A stretch of DNA of 64,000 nt from Beroe ovata (taxonomy: Eukaryota > Ctenophora > Nuda > Beroida > Beroidae). Positions 38,468 to 49,607 of this stretch are shown here, in pieces (the first letter of the stretch is position 1; every line of letters begins with the position of its first letter). The notes beneath the pieces were generated by a model. The model had not been told where the DNA came from. It worked only from the letters and a program-made list of their open reading frames with translations, and ran no database searches. The translations under genes were made by a program, and so were the position numbers. The DNA is taken from positions 472,822 through 536,821 of the forward strand of contig CAMPET010000023.1 of NCBI GenBank assembly GCA_946803715.1, given 5' to 3'.

Positions 38468-38973
38468 CACACTAGGAGTATGTTATGTGAATGGAGAGAA
38501 TAGCATTATTGAGAATAAGCGCATGTCGAACGCCACATGCCATGTATCCGAAATAAACACTGTTATTAACACCAGGTCGCATAGGTTTAACAGTGCGTGA
38601 CAATAACAGTGAAGAGTCCGTTGACAGTGTCCATCGTGTTTCAATTTATTCTTGGAGAAAAGTTGAATTCCGTGCGTGCATAATCGGAAAAAGGTCGCGC
38701 TATTTATATATTAGAAATGTTTGTCAAAGTGACACGAAGTCGTCTGTAAACGATTATTTGCGAGTCGACTGGTAGGTTTTATAATTGTCAGTGTGTTTGT
38801 GTATGTCGTTATAAATAGAATCATTGAAAACGACTTACAATGTCCATGTGCCAGGGTCTTTACGGGTCTCTTGAACTTATTTCGGTCTGAAATAAATGGG
38901 AAACTTCAAACTTTCTTATTGATTGAAAACTCAGCCATTAATTTTACTCGATACGTTGAAATGATATCTCATG

Positions 38974-39001
38974 ATACTTACAAACGCACCACCATCCTGT
39001 G
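38974..39001. repeat. 28-bp repeat, copy A
   Basis: This sequence (ATACTTACAAACGCACCACC onward) recurs at 39341-39368 with one mismatch. Confidence 0.85.
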
Positions 39002-39199
39002 ATCATTGTCAAAGTGCTGGAGCAGTATCGCCGACCCACTCAAGCTAATGTTGGATCAGTTGTACTGAGCCACAGCCAGCATGCACTAGGTACATCCTAT
39101 TGAGGGGAATTCATCATGTAACATAGTAAACATTTCTTCCAAATTTTGATCATCAATACGACCAACTCCCTAATCAGGGGAAGAAAACGGTAGTCAGTG

Positions 39200-39520
39200 G
39201 CCAACGGTAGTCTGGAGCAAAATAGACCAGTATTGTGACAGAAGTGGTGATGATGCCGACACAAACTGGTATCAGGGACAGAAGAGAGTGATGTCTGGTG
39301 TCAGTGACGAAACTGAAGACAGGGACAAACTGGTGTCATAATACTTACAAACGCATCACCATCCTGTGTGGTGTCTGGTGTCAGTAACAAACTGGTATCA
39401 GGAACTGAACACTAAACAGGTGCAAGTGACAAACTGAAGTCAGGGATAAACGAAAAACTGGTGTCAGGAACTGAAGAGACAAACTTAAGTCAGGAACTGA
39501 AGAGATTGAAGTCAGCAATG
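39200..39520. repeat. Degenerate minisatellite
   Basis: Repeated variants of GACAAACTGGTGTCAGGAAC and AACTGAAGTCAGGGA occur about ten times with irregular spacing. Confidence 0.7.
39341..39368. repeat. 28-bp repeat, copy B
   Basis: Second copy of 38974-39001, lying inside the degenerate minisatellite. Confidence 0.85.
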
Positions 39521-39974
39521 TTCAAAACAGGATGGAATGTCACATCAGGGATTTGCAAATTACGTCTATAATCAAAAGGAAGTGATTCGATGTCTCACTC
39601 GAGCGTTTTGTACACATGTACTCTAAAATGTACACAGGGTGAACGAAAGTACACGAGGAAACGCAACATGTATAGCTACTATGTGGTTGAACCTTCACGT
39701 GTCTTTTGCTGCGCCGCGCAACCCACGCGTCCTCTGATTGGCTGGGACTCTATACATTGCCATTGCTCAGTGCCACGGTATTTAGGTATTATCATAGCCC
39801 ATAGAATTGCTATGATCATCAATCAATGATCATCAATCAATGAGCGTGCACAAGTTGAGTAAACTTGGGAAGGAGTAGATTTGTAGAGCTTCATATATTA
39901 TATTATCTACCCGTTAAATAATCTCAAGTTCTGCCAGGATGTCCTTAATTTCTACAATGAATCGTACGTTAATC

Positions 39975-40085
39975 ACACGCGCGCACAGAGTTCGCGCGTG
40001 CTCATTGTTTGCGCGCACTGGGAACTAGCAAAGCACCTAAATTAGATTCGGCGGTCGCGCGTTCCGTTTGGAGGAGCGCCAAATC
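39975..40085. other. CpG-rich patch
   Basis: Clustered CGCGCG motifs, including GCGCGCACAGAGTTCGCGCGTG as an inverted arrangement, stand out from the AT-rich surroundings. The patch lies beyond the 3' end of IAH1, so it is not that gene's promoter. It could be a promoter of an undetected plus-strand transcript or an element related to the CpG-rich repeat near 56.0-56.5 kb. Confidence 0.4.
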
Positions 40086-40499
40086 ATGCGATGTAGATAA
40101 TGGCGTGACATCATAACAGAGGCGTGTTCAGAGTCACGAGATAGTGATGAAGTCCCTTAAGTTCAACGAGTAATGTGTAAGCAATGATGTAACTTACCCG
40201 CGTCCATATCATTAGTGATATAGTTATTACGCAATAGAATTTAGATAAGCGTTAACTAAATCAAAGGCAATATTTACCATCAACAAAAAGCAGAAATATT
40301 TTATAAGGAACAATAACAGTGGATGAATATATGATCATATGAAAATAATAACAATTCCGTCGTCAGAAAAATTAAAAGGGTAAAGGCGAAGCTTGAAATT
40401 GCCGCTTCTAAAATAACATCTACATTAAACTGAGAACTGAAATTTTCCCATGTAACTCAAATTAAATAAGATATTCGCTAACAATTACTGTTCTAGCCA

Positions 40500-41138
40500 T
40501 TATGAGTCCATCAAATCTCTATACGGGGGCAGTGGCATCTTCTCGCCCAGTCGTGGTGCAAGGAATTCGATTACCAAGTCGGCTACCACCCTGTTACCAC
40601 TCTCACTAAAGTGCAGTCCGTCACAGAGCAGACTGTTACCACCTGCTGTAAATTCAGCGAACAGGTTCCCCGTGACACACCCTTTCTCGTGAGCCACTCT
40701 CAGCACCACATCCACATATTTCTGCAAATTGACATTCCTCCGACTGTCATTGTCAAAGTGTCTCCTGTACATTTCCTCGTCCACACAGGGCGGAGTTAGG
40801 AGGAGTATGTTGTCAGGTGTCACTCCACCCGCACCTGTCAACCTGTCAACGATGACAGACAAATTGTCCCCATACTCCCTGTCGGGCACGTGCTGGGGAT
40901 GCGAGGGGTCGGCAGCATCGTTACTGCCAAAACACACGACAGCGTAGTGCGGGCTCTGCTCAGGGGGCAGGATTTTGGACAGGAATTGGACACACCACCG
41001 TGTTGTGTAACCGGACAATCCCCGATTAGTGATGTCTAGTTGTCTACAGAAGTGGTGGGATACCAGGTTCACCCATCCACCTGGCGCCGAGCCAAGCTGG
41101 GTGTGGGAGTCACCCAGCACGAGCAGCCTCTTGTACAT
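40500..41138 (-). CDS. IAH1-like SGNH/GDSL esterase
   Basis: A 212-aa intronless gene for a cytosolic SGNH hydrolase of the isoamyl acetate-hydrolysing esterase family. The four signature blocks are in place. Block I is LVLGDSHTQ, with the nucleophile Ser11. Block II is a Gly in NRGLSGYTT. Block III is CFGSNDAA, with Gly71 and Asn74 for the oxyanion hole. Block V is CDGLHFSESG, with Asp173 and His176 completing the triad. Length matches the family, which has no signal peptide. The ATG directly precedes the conserved first strand. Its physiological ester is not known in most animals. Confidence 0.95.
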   Translation of the reverse strand: MYKRLLVLGDSHTQLGSAPGGWVNLVSHHFCRQLDITNRGLSGYTTRWCVQFLSKILPPEQSPHYAVVCFGSNDAADPSHPQHVPDREYGDNLSVIVDRLTGAGGVTPDNILLLTPPCVDEEMYRRHFDNDSRRNVNLQKYVDVVLRVAHEKGCVTGNLFAEFTAGGNSLLCDGLHFSESGNRVVADLVIEFLAPRLGEKMPLPPYRDLMDS

Positions 41139-42117
41139 TATCTGAGTGATGAGTGTTATTATGAAGGAGCATCATTTGTGTCCTTATAACTTTACAACAA
41201 GTAAAGTGATACATTACAAGTGATAAAGCATGCTAGTGTGTGTGTATAGTGTATACATTGTACAATATTACATTGTACAATAATAGTAAACTGTGTACGG
41301 GTCTATCTATTATACAGTATACACTAGCATATTATTCCCTGTTCAAGCACTGTATTGCAGCTGTGTGCTTCCTATCTCATAATGAAGAGACATCTAGCTC
41401 TCACATCAGCAGCTAGGTGGCTTATTAGTGTACTGACGACGTTTATTATAACTGTAAAGAATCCATGATATAGGTACTCCTATACAAGCACTGTATGTAT
41501 ATTTTAGTATGTTCACTAAACTATGGTATAATGTACACTGCAAATTGTTTACGAAACTATTATCCCAGAATTTACACCCAATGTGATATTCTTACAGTAG
41601 TAGGTAGGTGCTGTTTCCGATATACGCGCCACAGAAAAGTGTGACCATGTCAAAGTCTTATCTGCTGGCAGTTTACATAAACTTTCTAAGAATACATTTC
41701 TCAATATGTTTACAAGGCAAGGTATTGATGGGGCTATAAAAAATGCGATAAGCCTCCATGATAAGAGTAAGATACATACTTAATTCACGTTGTTGATCTT
41801 ATCTCAATTTGATTGCGACGCAAAACAACAATATTTCTATGAATACACTGACCAGTGTTCACCACTTTCTATCAGGATGAATTACATGGTTCTAACTGAG
41901 ACCTGTATAATTGGGCAATAGTATCTATCAACACAGACCCACTCGAATAATATCAATCGCCCAAATCTTGCTGCCCAGAAAGCACCATTATCACCTGACT
42001 TTTCTGTTTAACTAACAACAGTATATGATTCGTTGAGTTTCTAACATGCATACTCTGTGCAGTCACTGTAAAATAGTAAAATACAGTGTATTGAGAATAT
42101 TACACGAAAATAATGTT

Positions 42118-42172
42118 TGTCTGTGTGTGTGTGTGTGTGTGTATGTGTGTGTGTGTGTGTGTTTGTCTGTTT
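42118..42172. repeat. (TG)n microsatellite
   Basis: TG run with few interruptions. Confidence 0.9.
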
Positions 42173-42373
42173 GTCGTTGCTCCTATTCGGTTTAACACAC
42201 TGGCTAATATCAGTAACACACTGTACACAGTACACACGTGCACTTGTCCATTATGATAACCCTCTGGTAACACAGCAAGTGCATTATTCCATCAGATGAT
42301 TGCGTTCAGAGTGACTCATACTTATTGTTGTCTTTGTCATACCTACTGAGTATAGAATCTTCACTGACCTCCC

Positions 42374-42411
42374 TATGAGAGAAGCCGAAAAATTTTCGGC
42401 TTATTTCATAG
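42374..42411. repeat. Hairpin palindrome
   Basis: AAGCCGAAAA and its complement flank one central base (42382-42402), enclosed by outer arms CTATGA and TCATAG. Confidence 0.8.
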
Positions 42412-43364
42412 AGACGTCACTGAAAATTCTGAGAGTAGGAAAGATGATTCGGAGGAAAATGGCTGTCATCAGAAACAATGAATTACCCATCAAGGGCTCT
42501 CAATATCAAAGTAAAAAGCATTGGCATCATTGATTACACTTTTCCAGGTTCGAATGATTAGCTAAAAATCATCTATTCCATTGGAAAGCGTTTCGCTCAG
42601 TAATGTTTATAAATAGCACACGTTTCATTAGAAATCCGAACCCGACTTTATCAGGTGAGTCATCAGTTTTGAATTTCATCACAGATTAGAAGTTTCGCTT
42701 CCGAAGTAAAAACATATTATCCAAGTGCATTAAAAAGCTCGTTATGTGGATGCTAGATGGATTTCAAATTAATTTAGTCGCAGCTAATGGAGTCGAGTCA
42801 CACATTTCAATTTGTGGAACAATCTAAAATATCTACCTAACTTACGAATTGGATAGCGAAATGAAGTTTTATGCTAATACTTCCTCAAAATTCGTGAAGC
42901 TAGTTCTACAATCTCTGATCTCAGAAAGGCAACTTTCCGTGCCATTTTCACTTTACAAAGGAGTTAATAGGTAGGTACCTACAAGCGACGGTACATACCT
43001 GTAGGCTATATTAGAAGAACGAATATCATGAACTACGTCATAGGACCTATTCCTTTTAACTCAAACGCAGGTTTAAATTCTAGAATATCAGTGGCATGTG
43101 AGTATGATTTCGTGATGTTTAAACAGACAGGTCTAACTGAACTCATGTGACGAACAGGCATGTGTCAAAAGGGAGAATGGAAGTTCTTATTCCAGGTTAT
43201 ATTCTAATCCAATACTTACACACGTATTTTCCAATTGAAACGATCAATGATCATCGCCACCTGGGCCACCTTAGCTCACTTTAGCAGCTGCCAAGGGAAA
43301 GACCCCAAGAACACTCGTGAACATATTTCATTGAGTAAAGATTCGGAAATTTTTCCGTTGTTGC

Positions 43365-43425
43365 ATTTTGCAATAAATGTGTTTCAGATGAAGATCGGTT
43401 ATATAATACAATTCAAAATGGTCAT
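43365..43425. repeat. 61-bp perfect direct repeat, copy A
   Basis: Identical to 43762-43822 over 61 bases, from ATTTTGCAATAAATGTGTTT to AATTCAAAATGGTCAT. Confidence 0.95.
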
Positions 43426-43761
43426 CTTACTACTTATAATTGGTCCTCATATATATATATATGTATGTCTGTCTGGTTTTCCTTATATACTACGGGTCTA
43501 GAGATCTGACACCACTCGGTACCCAATCAAGCATGCTGATTGGAATGCCCATGACGCTTGACACCACTCGAAAACGGGGAGCATGTAAAACATGCAGGAC
43601 CCGCGGCCTCCGGCCTCTGTTATCCTGATAGGGCTATCCTATCTTAAGGTTACAATACAATGTTAGAGCAATGATAGTCGTATATGTTGAAGTGTTGATA
43701 GTAATCGAGTATTCCCGTCCATATCTTCCTTGGTGGTCTAAATGCTTTCCATTCTCAAGTG

Positions 43762-43822
43762 ATTTTGCAATAAATGTGTTTCAGATGAAGATCGGTTATA
43801 TAATACAATTCAAAATGGTCAT
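43762..43822. repeat. 61-bp perfect direct repeat, copy B
   Basis: Second identical copy, 397 bases downstream of copy A. Confidence 0.95.
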
Positions 43823-44172
43823 GATTACAAACGAAGAATGAAACATGATATTATTGTAATTAAAAGCTTAAAATAAATTAATTTCAGAATAGAAGTTGCG
43901 TCATCATAAAATTATCAAGTTTAAATGTAAAAATGAACCTCCAACAGTTGAATTCAACCTAACCCGTGGTATAACGGGTTACATAATCAAACCGTTAGAT
44001 CAATGAGGATAAAATATCAAATTGTTTTGCCAGCCATAATAGATGTTCGGATTTAGATCGAAAGTAAGCTGCCGTTCCCCTACCAAATATCTATAAGATA
44101 AATAACACCGCTTCAGTAAAAGTCATGATTTTATCTAGCTATTATAATAGTCTAGCTATATTATATAGTCTA

Positions 44173-44595
44173 TTACCTCCCTGTGTCCATATCCACAATC
44201 ATACTACTATCCGACTTCGTCTCTCCACCAGGAGGACTATAATTATCCTGGAGGATAATGATACCATCCTCATCCTCACTACACGTCTCCTCGTCACTAC
44301 TACTCATCCCATCATCATTTTCCCCGAGGTCAGGCTCCACTGCTTCCCCCTCGTAAAACTGGACATTCATCTCGATGTGTTTCACCCCCTCCTCCACGCA
44401 CTCTATGTCTCGTTCTGTCTGAGGTACTCCCTCCAGTGCCCTGTTAGCAGCTTCTATCTCAGGGAGGAAGGTTTGCAGTCGTGTGAGGAGGGAAGAGGGT
44501 GGTGTCACGTGGTATGTGGGGGGTCGCTCTGTCGTTGCTAAGAGACGGAGTACAGCTGAATGGGAGGCAGCAGGGGAATGGACAGGGGATGACAT
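44173..44595 (-). CDS. NOPCHAP1 (C12orf45)-like protein
   Basis: A 140-aa intronless gene. The core LLTRLQTFLPEIEAANRAL, followed by RDIECVEEG and KHIEMNVQFYEGE, matches my recollection of the vertebrate C12orf45/NOPCHAP1 pattern (a leucine-rich helix with FLPxxxxAN, a DIE box, then IxMxVxxxE). In vertebrates this small protein is an R2TP/RUVBL cofactor that helps load NOP58 during box C/D snoRNP assembly in the nucleus. The C-terminal third is very acidic and Ser-rich (SSSDEETCSEDEDG), as expected of such chaperones and a likely CK2 target. The N-terminus is low in complexity. The family call rests on a short motif block. Confidence 0.7.
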   Translation of the reverse strand: MSSPVHSPAASHSAVLRLLATTERPPTYHVTPPSSLLTRLQTFLPEIEAANRALEGVPQTERDIECVEEGVKHIEMNVQFYEGEAVEPDLGENDDGMSSSDEETCSEDEDGIIILQDNYSPPGGETKSDSSMIVDMDTGR

Positions 44596-45246
44596 GTTCT
44601 ATACCTACTGATGAATATATGATGGGGTTATCAATGATATGACAGCAACAGAATTATTTAATTATTATCAAACATATTTTGTACAGATGTTTGCACACTA
44701 TGATGTAATTACACTGTACAGTCTACAGGACTGGTTAGTAACATTAGGATTCAGCAATTCAGCTTTCTTGAACTTTTTCAGTTATCAATAACAGGCACTT
44801 GCTCGTGACTGGACGGCTTGACAGGCATGACTGGAAAGCGCGATAGGCATAACTTACAGCAATATGTGTCTCGTATATTACAGAGAAGTAGCCCCTACGA
44901 AACATTGCTTAACCTGCTCGAACACTTCAACTTGGGTCGCTGCCAAGATTTTAAATACCGGCGCTGGAAGACTGCCAACTGTCAACCTTGTCTGGCTACT
45001 TGACTTCCTTTAACATATCGGGGTAACCTCTGCAGAATATAATGATTTCTCGATCATTTAAATATGCACACAATAAACTGATTTGAAATCAATCTGATGA
45101 CTGACCCCTAATGGAGAGTGTCATACGGTCTTTGTTTCTGGTTTCTGTTAGAGGTAGAGTCGCATTTTGATGGTGTTCGACATTCGCCGGTATGGTTAAT
45201 TAAGAAAATTGCGACAGAAATTAGTATCTGTAAGTGTAAGTTTGAA

Positions 45247-45305
45247 CGTGTGTCGTGTGTGTGTGTATGTGTGTGTATGTGTGTATGTGTGTACTGTATG
45301 TGTGT
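45247..45305. repeat. (TG)n-rich microsatellite
   Basis: TG run interrupted by TATG. Confidence 0.85.
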
Positions 45306-45700
45306 GTTTAGAATTGTCAATGCCTTGGGTATGAGGTTCTGTTAACTACTAAAATTTCTAAATACTGTATCTGGCTATGACAACGAACATATTATTTTGT
45401 GAGTTTAAGTTACATACTTTACACATCACGGACACATATATTCATGCACACAACATGTTTTGAGAAGAAATACATACTAAAAGTACAATGAACTCATGTA
45501 TACTTGCGGTGTGTGAGTGTGTAGGTTCCCGTGTTATCAAGTGGCTCACTAAGTAGCTTTTAATACAAGGTTAGTCACTTCAATAAAATTACTTGTTAAC
45601 ATGTATATAGTTCGAACGCTGTGTGTGAGGCGGCCCATTGCAGGCATCAGCTTTCTGATGCCGTGTTCACTACTCGCCAACGAATTAGAATCCTTTTTCG

Positions 45701-45962
45701 TCAACAGAACAGTGGAATCAGACAACGAAGTGTGAGTTTGAGCCTCGGGGTTGCAGTCATGGCCACAAGCATTATTATACCCATCTTTGCTTGGTAGACA
45801 ATAGACATGGTTCGCCAGAAGTCGTGGACACCTTCAGTTAGATGCTTGGCCGGGAAATTGACTGTCAGGGCTGACGTGTATGTTGGCAAATATAGTGGAA
45901 ATTGGTCACGCTGTTGGTTGTCACCAACGGTATATGCTGTCACATGTGACAGGGGTAAGCTC
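45701..45962 (-). pseudogene. Protein tyrosine phosphatase-like fragment
   Basis: The minus-strand frame contains HLTEGVHDFWRTMSIVYQAK followed by MGIIMLVAMT. This fits the conserved PTP block in which PLPxTxxDFWR is followed by a hydrophobic strand (IVMLT). Upstream in the same frame are YTSALTVNF and a run of polar residues, with an AG acceptor-like site nearby. No WPD loop or HCxxGxxR signature follows in the next kilobase. It is either an isolated exon of a distant or degraded receptor-type PTP, or a relic. The match covers only about 30 residues, so it may be coincidental. Confidence 0.35.
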
Positions 45963-47999
45963 CACTAATCGTTTTACTGACAGTTAATAAACCTAGTGTG
46001 ACCTCCATTATTGTGAGCAAGTAATGAGCATGTATCTTGCGTCTGCTGAGATTGACTGCGACAGCAAGGCAATTGGGTGCGTCAGATGAAAAACACATAA
46101 ATCCGAATTTTTATGAAGCGGTCTAGGTATGCAATATGTGTATGTGTGTTGTATGTGATGCTCCAGATCAAGTGTATCATATTCGACCAGTCACTGTTCA
46201 ATTTCCACCAGAAACAGTTATAATTGATACAAAGAGTTGCATACACACACGAAATACTGAAATAGGTATAATGTTTGGGATTGTGACCTCATAAGTCTCT
46301 AAACTGCTGGTTTCTAAAGCTCTGATTAAAACACTTGGCAATGTTTCAAGAGTAAAAACCATCATTGAGTAGAAGCAAGGGGGATAAACTAATGGTATTC
46401 ACATTTTTGCCCGATGCCACATCAACTAATGATGAAACATAAGTAGATTCGACACAATACAACAGAAGAAATTTTGTCGGCTTTTCAGAATGGCCCAGAG
46501 GTACGGTTGGGACAATCTAGAATACTATTTCTTGAACAATCCTGCTCTTGGTTTAACAAGTTTCCAAATATTCAAGGCTCTAGCTTGTCCACTTCTTTGG
46601 TTAGACGTCAGCCGTATGCAAGTCTACTGAGAACTGTCTAGCACCGGTTTTATGCGCCTGAGTGGCATGTCAACATAAGTACATATTATTATACTATTCA
46701 AATTTCACAGCTATAGGTATTGGGTAATCATGAAGTCGCAGCTTTCCGGCGTGCACAATACCGATCCCAATTATGAGATTGCAGTCGAGCTATTGTTGTA
46801 ATAGCAATCAATCCATAACTGTGAGGTAAAATTACACAATGTTACACACGGACATTGGCAAGACGTGGGTCACCGGTTAAATTGCCAAACACGTGACGTT
46901 TAGGTTCCTGGTTCACAAAAGTTTCCACATCGCACTGTTATCGGACATGTTCCTAATTCAGATATGGTTCTGTACGTGTTACGGAAATACTTACCGAAAA
47001 TACGAACCAAACAAGAAAGTTACTTACTTGGCATTGGCACATCACACATGGGGCATGGGACAATGGTGCCTACTGCCTTATATGCGTCATATAATGTGTC
47101 AGAAAAAAAAATTCACCGAATCTGTCCTGAAGTTAATAATGAAGGTGGAACCTAGGTTCAATGTCACAATCAATCTGCAATTGTATCTTGCCACAATGCT
47201 ACACCAGTATTGCCTGATCAAAATGATGTCATGATATGTTTCTCAACAACTCATGCATTCTAACATGCGAATGTTGTTTACACGAGTTTTACTAACGAAA
47301 TACTGAGTTCGGTGGGATAGTTCTAGCTGTGTGCATGTAATGTCGTTATGGTAGCTAAAGAAACTAGGCTACTCGACATTTGTTATTCCATGAAACCATT
47401 CTCATCATCAAAAATACCAAGACAATAGTGAACAACCAAAACAATAGTGAAAACCAAGACAATAGTGAACGTGAAACAGTTTTTGTGTATCTTTGAATAC
47501 CTAGAATACCTAAGTAGAGGCTACGGCAATCAGACCAAATGCATGGATATGAGTCGTAGATAGAGTTGGTATATTTCGTTGTGGGTGCTAACTTCAGCAC
47601 GAGTCTACATAGAGCTCCAAAATTCTTCTTTAATCGTGAACTTGTGCCATATTTTGCAATTCCGATTCAGCTATCGATCATTGAATATCAACTCGCATTT
47701 TTGTGTGAAATCCGATGTAATGAATATATTACTGATTACAATGACATCAAAAAATAATATTGCGAAATACATAGAAAATTTGAAATCTATTACTAAGGTA
47801 GTATATCATAAAATCATGATATGGAAGAGAATAGAAGATCATAAATTACCCAATGATGTTATGAGAAAACTCATACTGTACCCTACGTAATCCCAAATAA
47901 ATCTTTTGTAACTGTATGACATAATTCTTTTGTACAAGTGAATTAGTATTGGCTTTTCAAATAACGTGCCAAAACCACATCATCATCAAACCCTTGTTA

Positions 48000-48917
48000 T
48001 TAAAGACTTATATTCTCATCAACAAGACGCTCACTTATGTCCCAAAGCCTACACGCTTTGTCATCAGCAGCCATGGGAAGTGTTGGCCTCACTATTTTGC
48101 AGTCCTTGAAGAAACCCCCACTGTATCCTTTCACAGATGGATGAATTGCACAGAAGACAGTTGTAGCCGCGCCCTGTTCCACACTTTTGCAGAAAAAGTT
48201 GAAAATGAAGCAAATCCAGTAAAGAAAGGCAGAATACTGGAGCAATTGTGTCAATATAACACCAGGATGAAGGGAATAAGCCGTTACAGAGGAGCCCTGT
48301 TCTCTTAACCTTCTGTTGAGTTCAATAGTGTGTAGAATCTGTGCTACCTTACTGTTTCCATACTGAACAAACTTATAGTACATATTGTACAGTCTTGAGC
48401 GGCCATACCTTTCTGAGTTCAGATCATCTAGGTCAATCATGTTGAGCCTGTGACCCATGCTACTGACATTGACTATCCTCCCCTCTGGAGCAGCTTCTAA
48501 TAGTGGAAGCAAGAGTTTTGTCAAGAGGAAATGTCCAAGGTAGTTTACACCAAACTGAAGTTCGTGTCCGTCGGATGTCAGCTGATAGGGTGGAACCATA
48601 ACACCAGCATTATTAATTAGAATATCCAGCTTGTCGAACTTGGAGTGAAAGGTTTTCGCACATTCTCTAACCGACGCAAGATTCCCTAAGTCAAGTTTCA
48701 TGATTTCAGTGAGGGAATTTGCAGGCAGAGACCCGACTGCTCTTCTGGCTTTATTCACATCTCGACAAGCGAATATCACATGTGCTCCTTGCTTACAAAG
48801 TACCCGTGCAGTTTCAAACCCAATTCCAGTGTTTGATCCCGTTATCAAGACTACGACCCCAGTAAGATCCCTGTCAGGTAGAACATTTTCTGCTTTAGTG
48901 TACCAGTTGAGTGTCAT
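48000..48917 (-). CDS. Short-chain dehydrogenase, RDH11-14-like retinol dehydrogenase
   Basis: A 305-aa intronless classical SDR. The Rossmann nucleotide-binding motif TGSNTGIG (residues 26-33) is near the N-terminus, NNAGVM (102-107) follows, and the catalytic Ser lies in NVSSMG (about 152). The catalytic Tyr186 and Lys190 form YGNSK. The arrangement, with Cys-Arg-Asp after the second strand (ACRDVNKA), points to NADP(H) preference and to the retinol dehydrogenase 11-14 group. That group reduces or oxidises retinoids and other lipid aldehydes at endoplasmic reticulum membranes. A hydrophobic stretch (FLYWICFIFNFFCK) in the C-terminal third may contact membrane. Whether retinoids are the substrate in this animal cannot be told. 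It is transcribed in the same direction as the next two genes. Confidence 0.95.
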   Translation of the reverse strand: MTLNWYTKAENVLPDRDLTGVVVLITGSNTGIGFETARVLCKQGAHVIFACRDVNKARRAVGSLPANSLTEIMKLDLGNLASVRECAKTFHSKFDKLDILINNAGVMVPPYQLTSDGHELQFGVNYLGHFLLTKLLLPLLEAAPEGRIVNVSSMGHRLNMIDLDDLNSERYGRSRLYNMYYKFVQYGNSKVAQILHTIELNRRLREQGSSVTAYSLHPGVILTQLLQYSAFLYWICFIFNFFCKSVEQGAATTVFCAIHPSVKGYSGGFFKDCKIVRPTLPMAADDKACRLWDISERLVDENISL

Positions 48918-49607
48918 ATCTCGAGATCTATCATCCTGGTCAATATTCGTACAATGGAATTTACTGATACCCTCCTAGGCCTATGATTATTGGTTATCAT
49001 ATGAATATTGAATACATTAAACATAAATCCATCGACGCCTGCATGCATAACCTTTGCTTCGAAAAGCAACACAATATGCAACTAAGCAGATCCTGTACTG
49101 TATATTAGCAAAATAAACTCCATTCATACCAGGTATTGACTGGCTCATAAACTCATAAAGTTGCTCACACCTGGCAACGATCCAAAGTTTATAATGACTT
49201 TCAAATAAATGTCAGGCAAACTTGAGTGAGTGACAAAATGAGACTTCTTGCGCTCAATTTAATTTGTCAACCCACAACTCGTAAAATGAATGTAAAAGAG
49301 TTGATACAGTACCTAGCTTTAGAAGGCTCGGTAAAATAATGAATATACTCAATCGTATAAAATAGAGGTACTGCAGCCATGTTTCGACATAGTTAACATA
49401 AATATTGAAAGAATTAAAAAATGATTTTTAAGAAAATGAATTTTCTAGGTATAGATACTATACATCTAATCTAATTTGCTTGAAAAGACCTTATGATATC
49501 CAATATAATATCCAAGGGTCAAAAGTCAATTCAAGGTTCATTGAAAAATTTTAAGTTGGCATCAATGCATTCATTACTCATTAGATAACAGGATGATATT
49601 TTAATGG
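48918..49607. other. Spacer between RDH-like and membrane protein genes
   Basis: About 690 AT-rich bases. No coding or repeat feature was seen. Confidence 0.6.

Larger units (their letters stand above)
36720..40499. other. Region between channel and IAH1
   Basis: It contains the channel 3' untranslated region, a TG microsatellite with a one-base gap, an orphan exon-like frame (38219-38467), a 28-bp duplicated segment, a degenerate minisatellite (39200-39520) and a CpG-rich patch (39975-40085). No complete gene is seen. Confidence 0.5.
41139..44172. other. 3-kb intergenic region
   Basis: No gene is supported. It contains a TG microsatellite (42118-42172), a hairpin (42374-42411) and a perfect 61-bp direct repeat (43365-43425 and 43762-43822). 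The 88-codon frame at 43235-43501 has no domain and overlaps one copy of the repeat. Confidence 0.6.
44596..47999. other. 3.4-kb intergenic region
   Basis: It holds a TG-rich microsatellite (45247-45305) and a fragment resembling a tyrosine phosphatase (45701-45962). Open frames at 46893-47234 and 47579-47890 have no recognised domain; the latter ends with HKLPNDVMRKLIL, which vaguely resembles the end of ankyrin/F-box proteins. Confidence 0.5.

Noticed and set aside
38007-38503. Cys/Val-rich frames through the TG repeat
   Set aside because: They are translations of a TG microsatellite (VCVC runs); only the part after 38219 looks protein-like.
42540-42560. Possible tRNA B-box (GGTTCGAAT)
   Set aside because: No matching A-box or cloverleaf arms are present around it.
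43235-43628. 88- and 62-codon frames
   Set aside because: They overlap the 61-bp direct repeat and GC-rich spacer and show no domain.
46893-47890. Frames of 63-113 codons upstream of the RDH-like gene
   Set aside because: No domain and no splice partners; composition is like that of the surrounding non-coding DNA. The HKLPNDVMRKLIL ending at about 47840-47880 is too short to call.
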